This document shows positions 1-14,200 of a DNA stretch of 64,000 nt, piece by piece. Where the stretch lies: the NCBI RefSeq assembly GCF_002443255.2, contig NW_019211459.1, positions 18,510,253 through 18,574,252 on the forward strand, given 5' to 3'. Numbering within the stretch: the first letter of the stretch is position 1; every line of letters begins with the position of its first letter. The position numbers were made by a program, and so were the translations under genes. The notes beneath the pieces were generated by a model. The model had not been told where the DNA came from. It saw only the letters and a list, made by a program, of their open reading frames with translations, and searched no databases. The DNA comes from Varroa destructor (Eukaryota; Arthropoda; Arachnida; Mesostigmata; Varroidae).

Positions 1-1840
1 TCGTTAACGATATCACTTGGTCGTTTTGAAAGGGGGCAACTAAGTTCCGAGTCGCACAGGCTCTAGCAGGTTTGCGTTCCAACTGCTATTTTTTACAATT
101 TGTTCCCTAAGTGGCCTAAATAGTTATTTTTTTTAAACTATATTTACGTGTACTTTCAATCAAATAATTAAATAATCGGCATATTCAACAAAACAGTGGT
201 GTTTAATCTTTGCAATGCGAACCTGTATTCTCTTAATTTATGCTACGATTGCAACGCCCCTAAAAATTCAAAGTTACCGTTAGCGGGTCGTTTATATAGA
301 TAATGCAGCTATGGTAAAAGCAGATAGCCGAGATTAATAGACATCTTCATTTTCGTGACGTTACAATATTCTCTGGTCAACTTGAAAGGGCCAAGAGTTT
401 TCATTATTATCGTAAGTTTTAGATTAGTTGGAAGGGGGGCGAAAGCACGGTACAAAAAACGCAGACACACACATATACAGATCATTGAGTTGCTTCTAGT
501 CAGACTTGGTTGCAGGTGTAAGGGGTGTCGTAGCCATCTACAAGATTTCTGCTTTGTTATACTTTGCTAACATTTAAAAGGTAACCCAGTTAGGCGGGCC
601 AAACACGAGCCTCGCAGCCGTTACAGCTGGCGACGGCCACGACAACAGCCTCTCAGCTGCTCAACAGCCTAATTCGTGGGACTTCAAATGTGTGCGCGAA
701 GATACGGCATGGCAGACCTGGACTAAAAGCGCCAAGAACGACTCAGGTCGCTGTTGACTGCGGTTACCGGAGCGCCATCGTAGAAGTAGCAGCAGCGACA
801 GCAGCGCTACCAATCGCTGCTGTTTCAGCGGGGATGACTCTTATTCACCAGCACCGATGATAGCAGCTGCAACTCTGTGCATTTTTTAAGAACACATAAT
901 GACGACAGCTATCTCTTACCAGTCAAAACCGTAGGGACAACGTTACCTGGCAGCACCCAGACGCACCGCAGCACGCAATAACAGCCCGAACGCGACATGC
1001 ACACAAATTACTGGCGGGAACTGGCCATCCAGCCCAAGCGAGCCATATAGATCAGCTTACTGACCAGCCAGGCGGCTTGCTGCTATCTGCTTCTCGACGA
1101 CCTCTTACACAAACGTTAGACGGAACAGACATCAAATGAGCAGAAACAATGGAAAACTAACAACAGAATCACCTGTTCATCGCTATCGGTAAAAAGACGA
1201 CACAAATGATAATAAGCTAAATCCCTTTTTATGCTGGGGCGATAGGGATGATAGGCGAAAGGACAGAACGAAGTTAGAAGGGATCTATGGCGATTGAATT
1301 GTATTGTTATGTTTTCCTGTATTGTCTAGCAATCGTTGAAAGTGGCCTATTCCGACTAACTAACGGACCTGGAATAACTCGAGCAAAAACTGGATGAGTG
1401 GGTAAGCCGTTTGGTGTTCACTTTGAGAGAAAAGATCCTTCCGTTCACGAACGTCCATGTTTTCGTTCAGCGATGCAAATTCTTGAATTTGATTAACAGT
1501 TTCAATATAAGGGCGACTTGTGAATCCTACGAATAATCAAAAGCATGTCTTAGTCAAGCCATATGTGAAAATTATGATATTTGGTAGTTCAATAAATGAT
1601 CCGACCGAAGGTCTATACCACAAGAAAGGCGATACTGGCTGAGCTTTCTTTTAGGCTATAAGATGTTCCGTGTTCGACGTCTACAGCCTGAAATCTCTTC
1701 CGGTGCTTAGGATCGTGTACGCAGTTCCTTCTCTGCGAATCCGCAGGGTGGTATAGCTTTATACAACTGTCAAGCGAACTAAACACAAAAGCCGGAGAGA
1801 AGCAAAACAGTTGCATAGGAACGACGAAGTAAAACTCAGT

Positions 1841-1842
<2 letters not shown>
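1..1842. other. non-coding stretch with a GC-richer patch
   Basis: No open frame is convincing. Bases about 585-1180 are visibly richer in G and C, with repeated CAGC and CGAC words, than the AT-rich flanks. This may be a regulatory or untranslated region. No promoter motif or splice-bounded exon was found. Confidence 0.4.

Positions 1843-1874
<32 letters not shown>
1843..1874. repeat. (AT)16 microsatellite
   Basis: Uninterrupted alternating AT over 32 bases. Confidence 0.97.
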
Positions 1875-1878
<4 letters not shown>

Positions 1879-4800
1879 CTACAGATGCGCCTCGAGTGTA
1901 GCTACTTTTCCTAGCAAGCCCATTTCACCAGGTTCTCGGGTATAGAAAACCGTGACGTTAGGTCTACACGAAATAGATGTCAATTTAAACAATGGCTTCC
2001 AGCCTATCAAAGATGGCGGTTCAGATCGATGCGTTCAGTACATATAAGGTAGCAAGAACACTAATTTAATTGCTCGAGTTACTTCACAAAACATCTACTG
2101 ATCCGAATAGATGATCAGAATTCCGTTATACGCTATCCGTCTCACTTTTCCAGAATCGAGAAGTTTCAGTTTATAATTTTAAGCCTATGGAGAATTGTGT
2201 AGTGTTCTTGAACGAGGTTTCTCCAGACCACGCTAAAAACGATTTTTAGTGCAGTAGTCGGATTAGGCTTTTTCCAGGTCGATTTGGGTCTAGGTGGAGA
2301 CTGTGCGAACTATCTACGTGCATTGCTTCAGAGTATAGCATATGGCAAGTGCTTATTTGTATAGATTGTTACCGTGTTCAAATATATATATATAGTATTA
2401 TTAGATTCTTTTTAATTGCATAGAAATGAAGTAGTAGTATTTACTTTGAAATGAAAACGAGACGGCCATTACATTGCGCCAGGCGGTACGTTGGTACGGT
2501 AAGGAACTATGTCTTTAAATGTTTGCCATCACAGCGCGTAGATGAGTCAATAGTTATGGAAAAACTGCAATGGGAAAACATCAGCTTACTTGTTGGCCGT
2601 TGGTTTCCGAAACGAAAAAACGTCCGTTAATAAATGAACGTAACAGTGATTAGAGGACCGAGTCGAAGCTTCAGCGTGGAATACGTGCGCCGAGTACAAA
2701 AACGTGAACGAATATAAAATGCACGTCGAAGTATGACTCTAGTGTAACCGAAAAAGAGAACCCACTACGCGACTGTACCAACAAAGAAACGCCTCTATCT
2801 ATTCGAATAATTAGCAATAGGTTAAGTACTGCTTCGTTCTTTCTTTCGCGAAGGTCTGAAGTTGAAGTAGGTACGCAAAAATTCATCCATGTTCATGTGA
2901 ACGCCGTCGTTAAATCTATGCTGTGTGCAGTTGACGGCTTTTTATTGTGGCGCAAGACATCGCTATAGCCGTTGCATTTACGTTTCAGCTTCTGCTGTTG
3001 CGATCGTTGTCGTCGTCGTCGTCATCGCAGTTGGTGTTATTCGCTGGTTCTTGTAGTACTGGTTGTCAAGCCATAAGGAACTACAGAATTAGCGGTACGT
3101 ATATAAACATTGTTGTGATGTTGCTTTACACGAACGACAATAAAGAAACGCGTAGCACTAAGAAGCGCAAAGGAATGCTGGTAACATAGCTTGTGGCGGG
3201 CGGTTTCATTGTGGAAGACTTTGTTAGACAGTGTCGGCCCTCATTTGTTGCGTGTTCATGCGCCTCTATGCGCCCACGCGAGCCCTAACCCATTTGAGGA
3301 ATCCCTTGACAAGAACCGTACAGGTGAAAACATCCTTGGGCGCTAGTCCTGACGTTAAAACTTGCATCGCCCTCCCCAGTGAATAGCTGAAACCGTTCTC
3401 GTCGTTGTAGCTGTAAGGGCTCTGCTGCTTTTAGCAGCTCCCTTATTCGGTCGCTGTGCTAACTTCGGCGTCGTCCCAATTGTCGTCGTTATGTTATTCA
3501 GGACCCATTGATTGCACGTTTTAAGTGAATTCACTCCTTGGCCCAGAACGGCGAGGGGGGGGGGGCAGCAGCAGCAGCAGCAAGACGACGGGCGACGGAG
3601 GCGATCTTAGCGTTTGCTTTTTCTCTAAGCGCAGGACATCGCACAAGCCTTTTGTCTCGTACCTTTTTGGCCGATTCTCGTCTATTCCCGAACGCCGTTT
3701 ATGTTTAACTAAGATGAACATGGCAATCATCGCTTCGCTTGACACCACAGCGGTCCGAGACAGTGATCACTTGGAGTGACAAGATACAGGCTTCGGTGGC
3801 ACCGTCCGCGGACGCTTTACAGGACATTGCTACAACAACACGAAATAGTTCCGTCGATGGGCTATCTAAATAGCTGATGAACGCGGCCATGTCGCCGACC
3901 CGAATCGTCAATGCTTGCTAATATGCGAAGCGACATCGTAGGTTAACTGAAATTGGTCCCTGCTTTATTTTCCTCTTATTTCAGGCACTTTTTCTTTTGC
4001 GAGATTTTTTGAGACAGGTTTTTGAGAGAATCCGCTTTGGCGTAGCTAACTTTTCGAGACGTTAATAGAAATCCTGATTTAGAAACGATCTTCTTCGAAG
4101 ATTGTTATAAAATCAATTTGAAGATACATAGATAATTTTTCTAAGTTGGACTCGCTGGCAATTATAGAAACAACAGTGCCGTTGTATTCAATATAGTCAA
4201 ACTGATATCATGAATTCAGGTGATATTGTGTAGATATCGGAAAGTGTGACGTTTCATTACCGTGCCCCTCTAGCTACGAATAGAAATTGTTTCGTACTCG
4301 TAGATGTGCCAGAGCAAGACTTGCCTCACCTAATTAATTTAGTATAATAACTGGAGTAAGATCCATTTGTATATACTCTTAGATAAAAAGTTTGTGCCAT
4401 CAAATTAGCAGTCCGTTGGAAAAGCCGACACTGTACTCGACTCGGTGTTATTACGGGAAAAATAGCCGCCATTTTGTGAGTCGCTCGTATTATGTCTTTG
4501 CTGGTATTAGTAGCCCAGATAATTAATAGGCCCAGATAATGAGATAGGCTGTTGTGACGTGGTTTTGTAAGAATCAATATCAATTATAATGGCCAGATAG
4601 TAGTTAGTGGAGAATTAGCAAAGCCACTTTTGTATGTAGCTATGCGTTATGGCGTTCGTTCCTTTGTTGCCAGTCTAAGCCGTCTTCGCTTACGTCTCAA
4701 ATAATCACTCAGTATACCACATATTTTGGGGTGGCTATTGCATGTATATGTTCGCATCAAGAATATGTATGTTTACTAAAAAAAAAAACACGTTAATAAC

Positions 4801-7800
4801 AGTATCATCATAGATAACACACTATTTTGTAACGTTTACCCATTCTGCCGCTGTAACACACAAATGAATTAAGCAAATAATAACCGAATAAGAGCCCTTG
4901 AGATACATTTTTTTCAATTTGCGTCCCAATTTTAACCACTTACGCTTTTATTCTTCAACAACACTTTAAAACGCTTTATACCCGATCGCCGAAGAGACTT
5001 CGTTACGATTTATTGTGCAGTATCATTGATCAGTCGTGCGATAGTCGCTTGCTTTCTATTATTCTACAGACGTTGTTTACCTTCAGTTTATTGGTCTTTT
5101 ACTTCCGTTACTTGAAACGATATAGCGCCAGCAGAAGGCAAATGTAGACCAGATGAACATATAACGAACGCGTCCAATGGGGAAAAAGACGACACCGCTT
5201 GAGATGCTGGTGGGCGTGAGAACGGATCGAACGAACCCATGGCCGCCGAACGCCAATGGCTTGTTAAACCATTGTATCTTCGAGCACTCCTCAGACCTGT
5301 CGAAATTTCGGTGCGTTACTTCGTGAGGAATGAACGAAGTTAGTCTTGTCTTTGTTATCTTTTGCTGTTCGGCTGGGCATCTTCGATTGACACTCGCTAT
5401 GTTACTGCTGTCGATTCAGCCCAGCTGTTGCCAGCCCTTTTTTAGAAAAAATAAAAATAAGTTCTGAAACTTTTCAATAACGACGGCCTATAGAAGAATA
5501 GTTATGATATGGGCACAATAGTACGGTTTGGAATTTTTCTCGTTTGCTTGTCTCTCTGATGAACATGAGACGGTCGCGCGAAGACCCATAATAGGGCATG
5601 AATGATTACTTAATGAAGTGTTGCTTAGCCGAGAGTACCTTTTTAACCAGGACGCTTCGAAAGCATAGAGTAGGCGGTTGCATTTTGCTGCTGTACTGTA
5701 TTTTATGTATCAGTTACCGTGACGGCACACTAGACACGTATTTCCCGACAGAACCGCAAAATATATCCTAGTTCGGATTTGAAATCGGGCATACGTACGC
5801 TTGACTACGTACCAACGACCAGCTGCCTGCAGTAGCTAGTATAAAAGTCGAAAAAAAAAAACAGAAACTGAACAGTTTGCCTATCCCAGTTTGTAATTTT
5901 TGTTTGTGGGTAACGTATTTGGTTATTAGGGGTACGTAGCGGTCCAGGCTCGAATACGGACATAGAGACGCCCAGGTTGTTGCTGGGAGCCGGCCATCTG
6001 GTAGAACGTATAACGATCGTGCCCGACATAAAACTCGTAACATTTAGCTTTAGGTTGTAACGTCTCAAAATGCATCTCAAAGTGTTGTAGTAACAGCCAC
6101 AGATAAGAGCACATGGTTACCACCGCTAACTCGTAGCGGACCATTGAGAGAAGGTAACAAGCATTAAAGAAAAAAGTAAATAAACCTAACAGCTGCAGGA
6201 TCTGCCGATTTATGAATCGTTAGATAAACTGTAAACAGGTTGCCCCTGCAATGTTTCACGTTTTGTTGAGAAGTGATTAAGGGGCAGTTCACACAAAAGT
6301 TGGGATAAAGAATTCCGTATTAATGTGAAAATTAAAATAACATACAAAGATCGCAGCTTTTTATCGTGTCATTTCGTCTCTTGTAGTTAGGTCTTAGATT
6401 TTTCATAGAGTAGTACGGTTTCCTAAAACACTAAAAACTTGTACCGGCTTCTTATACTGTGTTGGTATAGATATATTATGTTTGAAAACGTAACTTTATC
6501 ACCGTTGTATTTTTTTTTGTACCTTAATCGTATCGCGAGCACGATTTCACGTCCAACTCAAACCCCAAGCATGGACGGCCCTGGTGAAAGAGTACATTTT
6601 CAATATCCATCATATTTCCTCCTTTGCCAAGATAAAAAGATGCCAAAGTAGCCTGGCATATCCCTGCATTTGTGATGCGGATTCCACGCATAAAAAGATT
6701 AAAAAGTTTTGTTCATTTACGATATTTTCGGATGCATCTCTTACCGAAGGCACTTTAGAAGAAAGTCGGCTAGTGAATTAGTCAAGTAGATGAACGCTGG
6801 TCATGTGGCTATCTTCACCCAAAAATTCAGAGCCTGTATACCCCATAATCGGGGTGGAACGCGTAGTGAGGCACGGTTTCTCACTGCCTCGCCTGGCACC
6901 GATCAACATACAGCCATAATGATCAATTTTTAGCCAAACTGTAAAACTGATGCCGCTACACGGTTCCACGTGCAGATCGAGAACCTCTCTTTACATTTGT
7001 GCCGAAGCTGTATCTAAATAAAAATGAACACTTCGAGAAAATTTTTTTCGGGGTTACTGCAGCAGCACTAGGTATACGGTGCCACTTTTAACGGTCATAT
7101 TTAGTTAATATAATTAATATGCCGTGATTAGGACTTCAGCTCGAGACCTACATTGCTACCTAGTCATTTTTAAAGTATACCTTTTTAACACGCAAGCATC
7201 TTTTTAATAGTAACCAGCATCAAGCGGTTTCGGTGGGCGAAATCTCGTTAAAGTGTATCTTGAATATGCTACGTGCGAAAAAATCCAACAGAATTATACT
7301 TTGAGCCGAGATGTAAGCGTTCAAAACGGCCAAAAAAAATACGTTCAGCACGGAATGATTAGATAATGGCTGATTTTCATTTAAGCTGCCGAAACGATAC
7401 ACTGTCGATGTTTGTCGTTTTGTCCTGAAAAAGGGGCTTTTGTCCAATGCGTACAGGAAGTAACGCTTAGGCACATATCCATTAGGACAAACAACCCCGC
7501 TATATTGCTTATACAAGCAACATCAAGCCTTTATTTATTGATATCGACGGGAATACCTGGATTGGTTCGGGCCGTAACAGCATACATATTATTCACCAGC
7601 CGATGTGTTCAGATGTTGTTTTGTCCGTCCGCCGTTAACGACCCTCTTGGTAATAATTCAATGGTTTCCGGCAATATTTGATTCGAGAGATGCAATTGCT
7701 AACTCAGACAATATCCTCGGATACTTTACCTTCGATCATTCTCTTCTAGTCCTAAGGTTGTTCAAATACTTTTATTTGTTTAATTCCAACGTCACCTGAG

Positions 7801-10800
7801 GACATTACGCTGTCTATGAGAGGTTTGGGTTCTCCAGGCATACGAACCTTATATTGGACAAAACAACGATAGGGAATGGGAATTTAGGTCGCGTCAGCCA
7901 ACATTATACGCACAAACTAAGCGATTTCCGTTCGCCTTCTTCCTATCAGTTGAAGTAAGGCTCAGAAGGAACATTCCCCTTGGCGCGTCGGAGCTATTCT
8001 GTAATGAGTTAGCTGATACAGGTTGCCACGCGTTTATCGTACCTCTGCGGGATGGACATATCCATTTGATATAAAAGAAGAACTGCATCGTTTTCTTTAC
8101 AGAAGACGGTCAGGTTTGAGGGACCACCACAGACGCCCAGTCGCAATTACGGATTCGCTCTCAGGTGCGGACCTTCTGCGTCAACAAAGTCTCAGCATTC
8201 GCAAATATCTGCAACGTGTACTAAAGCAGGCCCACGAGCAGACACGCAAATGATTACGATGAAAGATGGATTATTTAACGTAAACAGCTTGCAAGAGGCA
8301 GCCTACTTACCTAAAAGACTGTTGCTAGTAGCGTTGGGAAGTCAGTGTAAGGGGATTAATACTCGATTTAGACCAGATAAAGTCTTTCTTTTTGGAAGAC
8401 GGCGTTCGATTCCACTATGGGGAACAATTCATTACACACAAGAAATAAATTAGGTAACTTGTCACCTATTGCAGATACTTTTTATACGGCATACTGCGTC
8501 TTTAGTTCTTAATTCCCCCCTTCCGAATTTACCCGAATGCGAAAATATACAACTATAGCTAAAAATTATTGAAATAATAAATAAAAAATAGTAATAACTT
8601 TTTACGATTTTGACGGTCGCATTATGACAGTGTTTTATTAAAATCTCGTCATACAAAAGGGCAAGCATGCTTTTGTGGCCCGCCACGGACAACGACAGCT
8701 GTGCATCCCCGTTGCTTTCGACGCCTATAAGTATCACTGCCTTATCTAAACTTGAATAACGTAAGCCGAGACAAATTTAACTGCTGAACAGGTCACTTTA
8801 TTTGTCGGCACTTATTAAACAACATACTAAATGGAATAAGGTTTCGTTGGTAATTGGAAGATTGATAAGAAGCATCTGAACTTGAGCCTTACATTGATTT
8901 CTATTTAATACATATATGAGTTCGTATGTAAACGTTTTTGTAGAAGTCGTTCGACCAGCCATCTTATCCGAAACCGCAATAGCCAATCCCCAGATCACTT
9001 AAATTTTTCGAGTTTCGGTACTCGAGCTGTTAGGTTTTCTTTCAGACAGCTGGTTCCTAGCATAAAATGAAGTATATTGACAGTACTAGCTTGATAATAT
9101 AAACCCGGATCATTTCCACATATTTTTTTATATCTAAGAAACTCGTGTTTGATGGGGCGCCAGATCAAGGGAGTAGGACGCCGCATGCAGGTCGCCAGAC
9201 ATTAAGTTCGTTCTCATCTGCATACTTAGGCAATGCGATTATATGTCGTTGGCTTCACGTGAGCAACTGCTATAAACAATATTCTCTAGAGTGCGTCATA
9301 TGTGCATCAAAAATAACAAAATTTAATAAATAATAATGATAATAGTAAAATGTATTACTGTATCATACAACAAATGACCTCTATCCTACCGAAACTATAA
9401 GTTCAAGAGACTCACACGAACTTTAAGGCGCACGTAATAAAATGCTAAAATTTACGTCTAACGCTGGTATAATTGATGGATGATTACGTAAAAGCTTTAA
9501 CGATAGCCTACTTTAGGAAGGATGGAATCGGTCTAGGATTCGAAGCTGCTGCATGCCACAAATGAGCGGCCCTTAGCCTGGGTTTTGACGACAGTCGCGT
9601 CGGCGGCAGAAACGTGTATACGAAGAGTTTACTTGGGAAACACTCCGTACATGATATGTTGTGAGCATCCTAAAAGGCAAACCTAAAGAGTCACATACGC
9701 AATTATAAACCTGTGAGAATACATTACTTTTCACAGAGGTATATATATTGCACAGTATTGAAGTACATGAATAGAGTAAAAGGCAAATGATTTCCTTCGG
9801 CGAGGCGCTCTGTACTGGCCTGAACGATCGCTAGCCACAAATCGCTATCATTACGACACGCACCCAAGCGTCCATCGCGATGGTTTTCCATTTAAATCTT
9901 CGCCTAGCATTCACTCTCCCGAGGCAACCTTTGTTTGTGTTAGGGAAGGGCCGATCTCGGCTGGTGTCCGTATGGAGGCAAAGCCAAACAGAGTAATTAC
10001 TTGCCCAGTAACACAATTAATTCTGCAGACCGGCAGGCTGTCATCGACCAGGTGGCCTACCCTAACGCACGTGAAGTCTGGCGGAATTGAAATAACAGAA
10101 ACCGCTTTGCATAGCACAGAATAAATCTGCATAGGATGTCCACAGCCAGGTTGCCTATATTCAAGTCAATAGGTGCCAATGGCGTGTTTCAACATCATCA
10201 TTTTTGCGACGTGTCGCCCTTTTGACGAATAGATTTGCTTCAGTAACGTCTTCGCGAGTATGACAACGTCACGTGCCTCCGCCTAAATATTCGGGGAATA
10301 AGCACAAACCAATCTTTTTCTAATTTTCGCTAACCATGGTGTGCGGGTATGATAAAACGAGCAATAGGTCTAAGCTATTACTAAGCGAATAGCTTCTAAG
10401 TTACATTAAAAACTATTGATGTTATTCTGGAGCTATTGGCATTTACTTTCTATTAGGGATGTAAAAATTCTCGTGCGGGCCCTGATTCAGTACGTTCAAG
10501 ACCTATTTTTTGCATTGAGTTCTCCAGCTAGATGTTGTGCAGATGTGCTAGTCGTGGATTGCGCAGTCTCTTCTCAAATAATGCCCTTCAAGAGAGTGCA
10601 AAAAGCAGAACTCGCACTCCTTTGCTTTTCAATAACAATTTGTACTCAATAGACAATAGGACAAGCAAGTACTCAATAGATAATCAGATATCATTCGGCA
10701 CGAACTATTGACCCAACTCAAAATATTAAGAGGCAATATCGTGTACCCAGTTTCTAACTGTGAATGGCAATTTTTCTTGGGGCCGGAGAGCCCGTTTTGT

Positions 10801-11150
10801 GGCTTTTCGAAATTAGGACAATTCCAATAATCCGACGCAATGGTTTAGTATAGCGTTCACCACATATGCTAATTCCTTCCGTGAACCGAAACCATGGACC
10901 TTATTGCTGTGATGTTGTCGGTGATACGGACAGGGTCGTACGGGGATTCCTAGAGGTGAAAGGTCTGCATGTAACAATCGAGACATTTTCCCATAAGCAA
11001 TATCAGTGGAATATCAAATTGACACTGTCTCTCCCTTTGAAAGTTTAATACTAATTTTCTTAAAAGCAAACGCATCACTCTTGACACTCTAGGAAATGAG
11101 AAAATAACCGCATTCAAAAAACGGCCACTTAGTTTACGCAAGCTCACTCT
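1875..11150. other. intergenic stretch, no gene recognised
   Basis: Mostly AT-rich sequence with short chance frames. A GC-richer block at about 2941-3950 holds a short GTCGTC run near 3008-3025, an 11-base G run (3555-3565) and a CAG run (3566-3581). The short Ser-rich frames there follow from these repeats. Nothing else is supported. Confidence 0.5.
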
Positions 11151-11186
11151 GTGTTCGTGTGTGTGAGTGTGCGTGTGTGTGTCTGT

Positions 11187-11223
<37 letters not shown>

Positions 11224-11273
11224 TGTGCGTGCGTGTGTCTCTGTGTGTGTGTGTGTGTGTATGTGTGTGTGTG
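11151..11273. repeat. imperfect (GT)n microsatellite
   Basis: About 120 bases of GT with occasional AT, GC and CT interruptions. Read on the minus strand it yields long His-Thr frames, which are artefacts of the repeat. Confidence 0.97.
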
Positions 11274-14200
11274 ATGTGACAGATGGGAAGACCGCATCAC
11301 TGTAGCACAACTGGCTTTTTATATAATCACCATATAAAGATAGGAAGATCACTAACTCAACGTTCAGTCGCTGTGACCGTTTTTTTCACTAAGCTATCTA
11401 TAAGACATCCATCATAGAACTCGTATCCCATGTTGATCTATCTGATTGATGACAACAGCAAAAAGAAGCACCTATACGTTCGATCGCGATACAATACACT
11501 TAAGCAGAATTGATTTCGGACACATAGATGGTATGGGCTCGCAGCTGATACGTAAATGAATGAATCTTCATCTTCTTGGCTTCAAATAATTGTGCAGCGC
11601 GTTAGACTCTAGATGTTTTATTGGCGTGCTAAAAAACATTTATTTGCCTTTCCAGAAGAGCGCACGCAATGGAATATACGTAACTGATATCGTACGTAGG
11701 TGAGGGCTGTCGCCTAAAAAAACTTTTGAACTCGAATTGTACTTCCAGTTGATTACACCCGGCACACGGTATGCTCGACCCTATCCGTAGACCCAGTATC
11801 ATAAAAAAAGGGCTTACTTATAATTAGACTTTTCGTCGTCGTTTTGTAGAAGTTTTGTAAGACTTTCAAATGGCAGAAAAAAAAAAAGCTGAACCCGTAC
11901 GCAATATAATTACTATTAGTGTTAGCACAACTGATGGCAAAAATCGAAAAGCTTGAAACAAATTCGTGTATAGTTTGTTTATACCCACAGCTGAGTGCAA
12001 TGGAAATGGGCTCCTTGCTTAGTAACTAAAGATTTCCGCCTCTGTAGCACGCGTCCTATAATTTATATTCGATACAACTGCAGAGATTAAACTAACTTAA
12101 AGTTCAACTTATCTAGATTAGCCAAATACATGAATGTATTTTTATCAACACCAGGGAGAAGTAATATGTCATTTTACATAAAATCATTGATGAAAGTTTA
12201 GCGTACTCATGAGTCTTGCAAACATTTAAAATGAACTATAACGTAATGTCAGTATCGTTGATAAGATAAAAATCGCCGAACACCATTATGCCTAGGTAGG
12301 CATTTTTGTTTACCTCGTACAAGTGCATCGAATAACTTTACAACTACTAGAGTCATAAACAGTAACACCGAGAGAGTCCATTATTAAGAATGATACAAAT
12401 CTATCGAAAAAATGTTATACTGTTACGGCAGTGATTAGCTGCTATCTAGAAGGGCGAACGCCCCTGTCTGAATACGATCAAAATCGCTAAATCACAGGTT
12501 AGCGTGCAGCAAGGTTATCATATACGGATTTTCTGGTGAATACTGCTAACTAAAAATAGTTTTTTTTTTTTTTTTAGAGCCTCGGTATGTATGTTGCACT
12601 TCGGCGCTTTTTTTTCGCTCGTGAGTATTGTATTCCCTAGTACAGTGAAGATCTCTGCATTATGTTTTCCTGTGTTTTTTTTTTTTTATTGATAAGTCGA
12701 CGCTTTAGGTTGATCTGTTAATGATTAGGTTTACCTAACTTGTTCCTTGGTTGAGCTGTCACCGATTTCCAAGCAGTTTTTAGATTGCCCAGATTGCGAT
12801 CAAATCTGCTGGGTGTTCCAAGTCAACGACGTTTTTCAACCTTCCTTTGCAACGCTATTATACACGCACCTACTGAATGAACGCTCGTCCCGTCTGCCGT
12901 GTTGAAACCGAGAGTATACCAAACCGCAGCATATAGACGTGCGTAAATTTATTTTGGTTATATTGTTCAGGTTATATAAGATAATCGTTCCACATAAAAC
13001 TGTGTAGTACATCTCACAAGGTGTTTCAAGCAGGTCTAGCTGTCGTAGTCAGTGAAATACAGTTACAAATGGGATCAGAAAATCTTTTTGATGAGTCTCA
13101 TAGATAGAGGGACATCTCGAAATCTGAATATATGGCCTTCATTTGTGCCTTCGTAGCCATGTTGTTAACTTCGGCTGACTTGGCACTCGAACATTTAGAC
13201 TAAAGATGATTGTCAGCTTCTTATACTTTAGTTTTCCATATATTCAGTTGATTACTTTGAACCAGCAGTTATTTTAGCCAGTAAGCCGATAAGGCTAGCT
13301 TTTTTTTTTGTTGTTGTAGATTTTCTCCGCACCAAATAGATACGTATCATTTACAGATTCTATGATATTCTTCCCAGAGAAGAAATCATCATTAAATAAA
13401 CTTAAATTCAATACTGGCTCTTGTGGTACTCTATATTTAGTAACTGTAAGACTAACGGATCCATTTACCTTCTCTCCCTTGTTTTTTCATGTTTATCAAT
13501 CATGTTGTCATAATTTCGAATTGTCTTAATAATAGACTAGAGTAAGTTAGATTACTAACCCACAGGTGTCCACAGTATTAAACGTTTAGTATGCCGCCAA
13601 TATTGTGACGTAAAATCGCATGAAAAATGGTCAACTTATCATCTCTACGGCTACGCACGATATTCGATCAGTTGAATCGGTAGTACCCGGCCGAAAAGAG
13701 CCTGAAATGAGTAATAAAAAGACGAGCATTCACTTGGATATAAATAAATAGAATAGATAACTTCTGTAACGTGTAACACGAGTATGAGGTTTCAATTGCA
13801 CAACTTAAACATGTCGATTGTCGCATAGATCGCAACAAGCAGGCCTAAACATTTAATTTAACAAGGAGCCACAGCCGATACTAACTCTAAGTTACTCCTC
13901 ATATTAAGGATTACGTACGCCTGCATAACTCCAGAGATGTGCAGACGTTGAGAAAAATATCTTTTCCGCACCATTAATCATACCCACACGCTACTGTAAA
14001 ATTCACCACCCTGCAAAAAAGCTTCCTTGCTTTAGCTACGATAGTCACTCTGGTCTCAAGTTCATTTTGCCATTATTTTGTCGTAGACTAGAATAATTAA
14101 AATTAATTAGAATTTTGTTGCTTGGAGATAGGACCACTGTGATAGGCTTGTACGCACCGAAAAGATCGCTAGAGCAATCATAAGTGATTTAAAAATTCGA

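Noticed and set aside
8400..8425. GTTCGATTCC resembling a tRNA B box
   Set aside because: No T-stem pairing, A box or acceptor stem at the required distances. Other B-box-like words (near 9535, 43900 and 58350) fail the same test.
10950..11352. His-Thr-rich frames of 116 and 72 codons on the minus strand
   Set aside because: They are translations of the GT microsatellite in two different frames.
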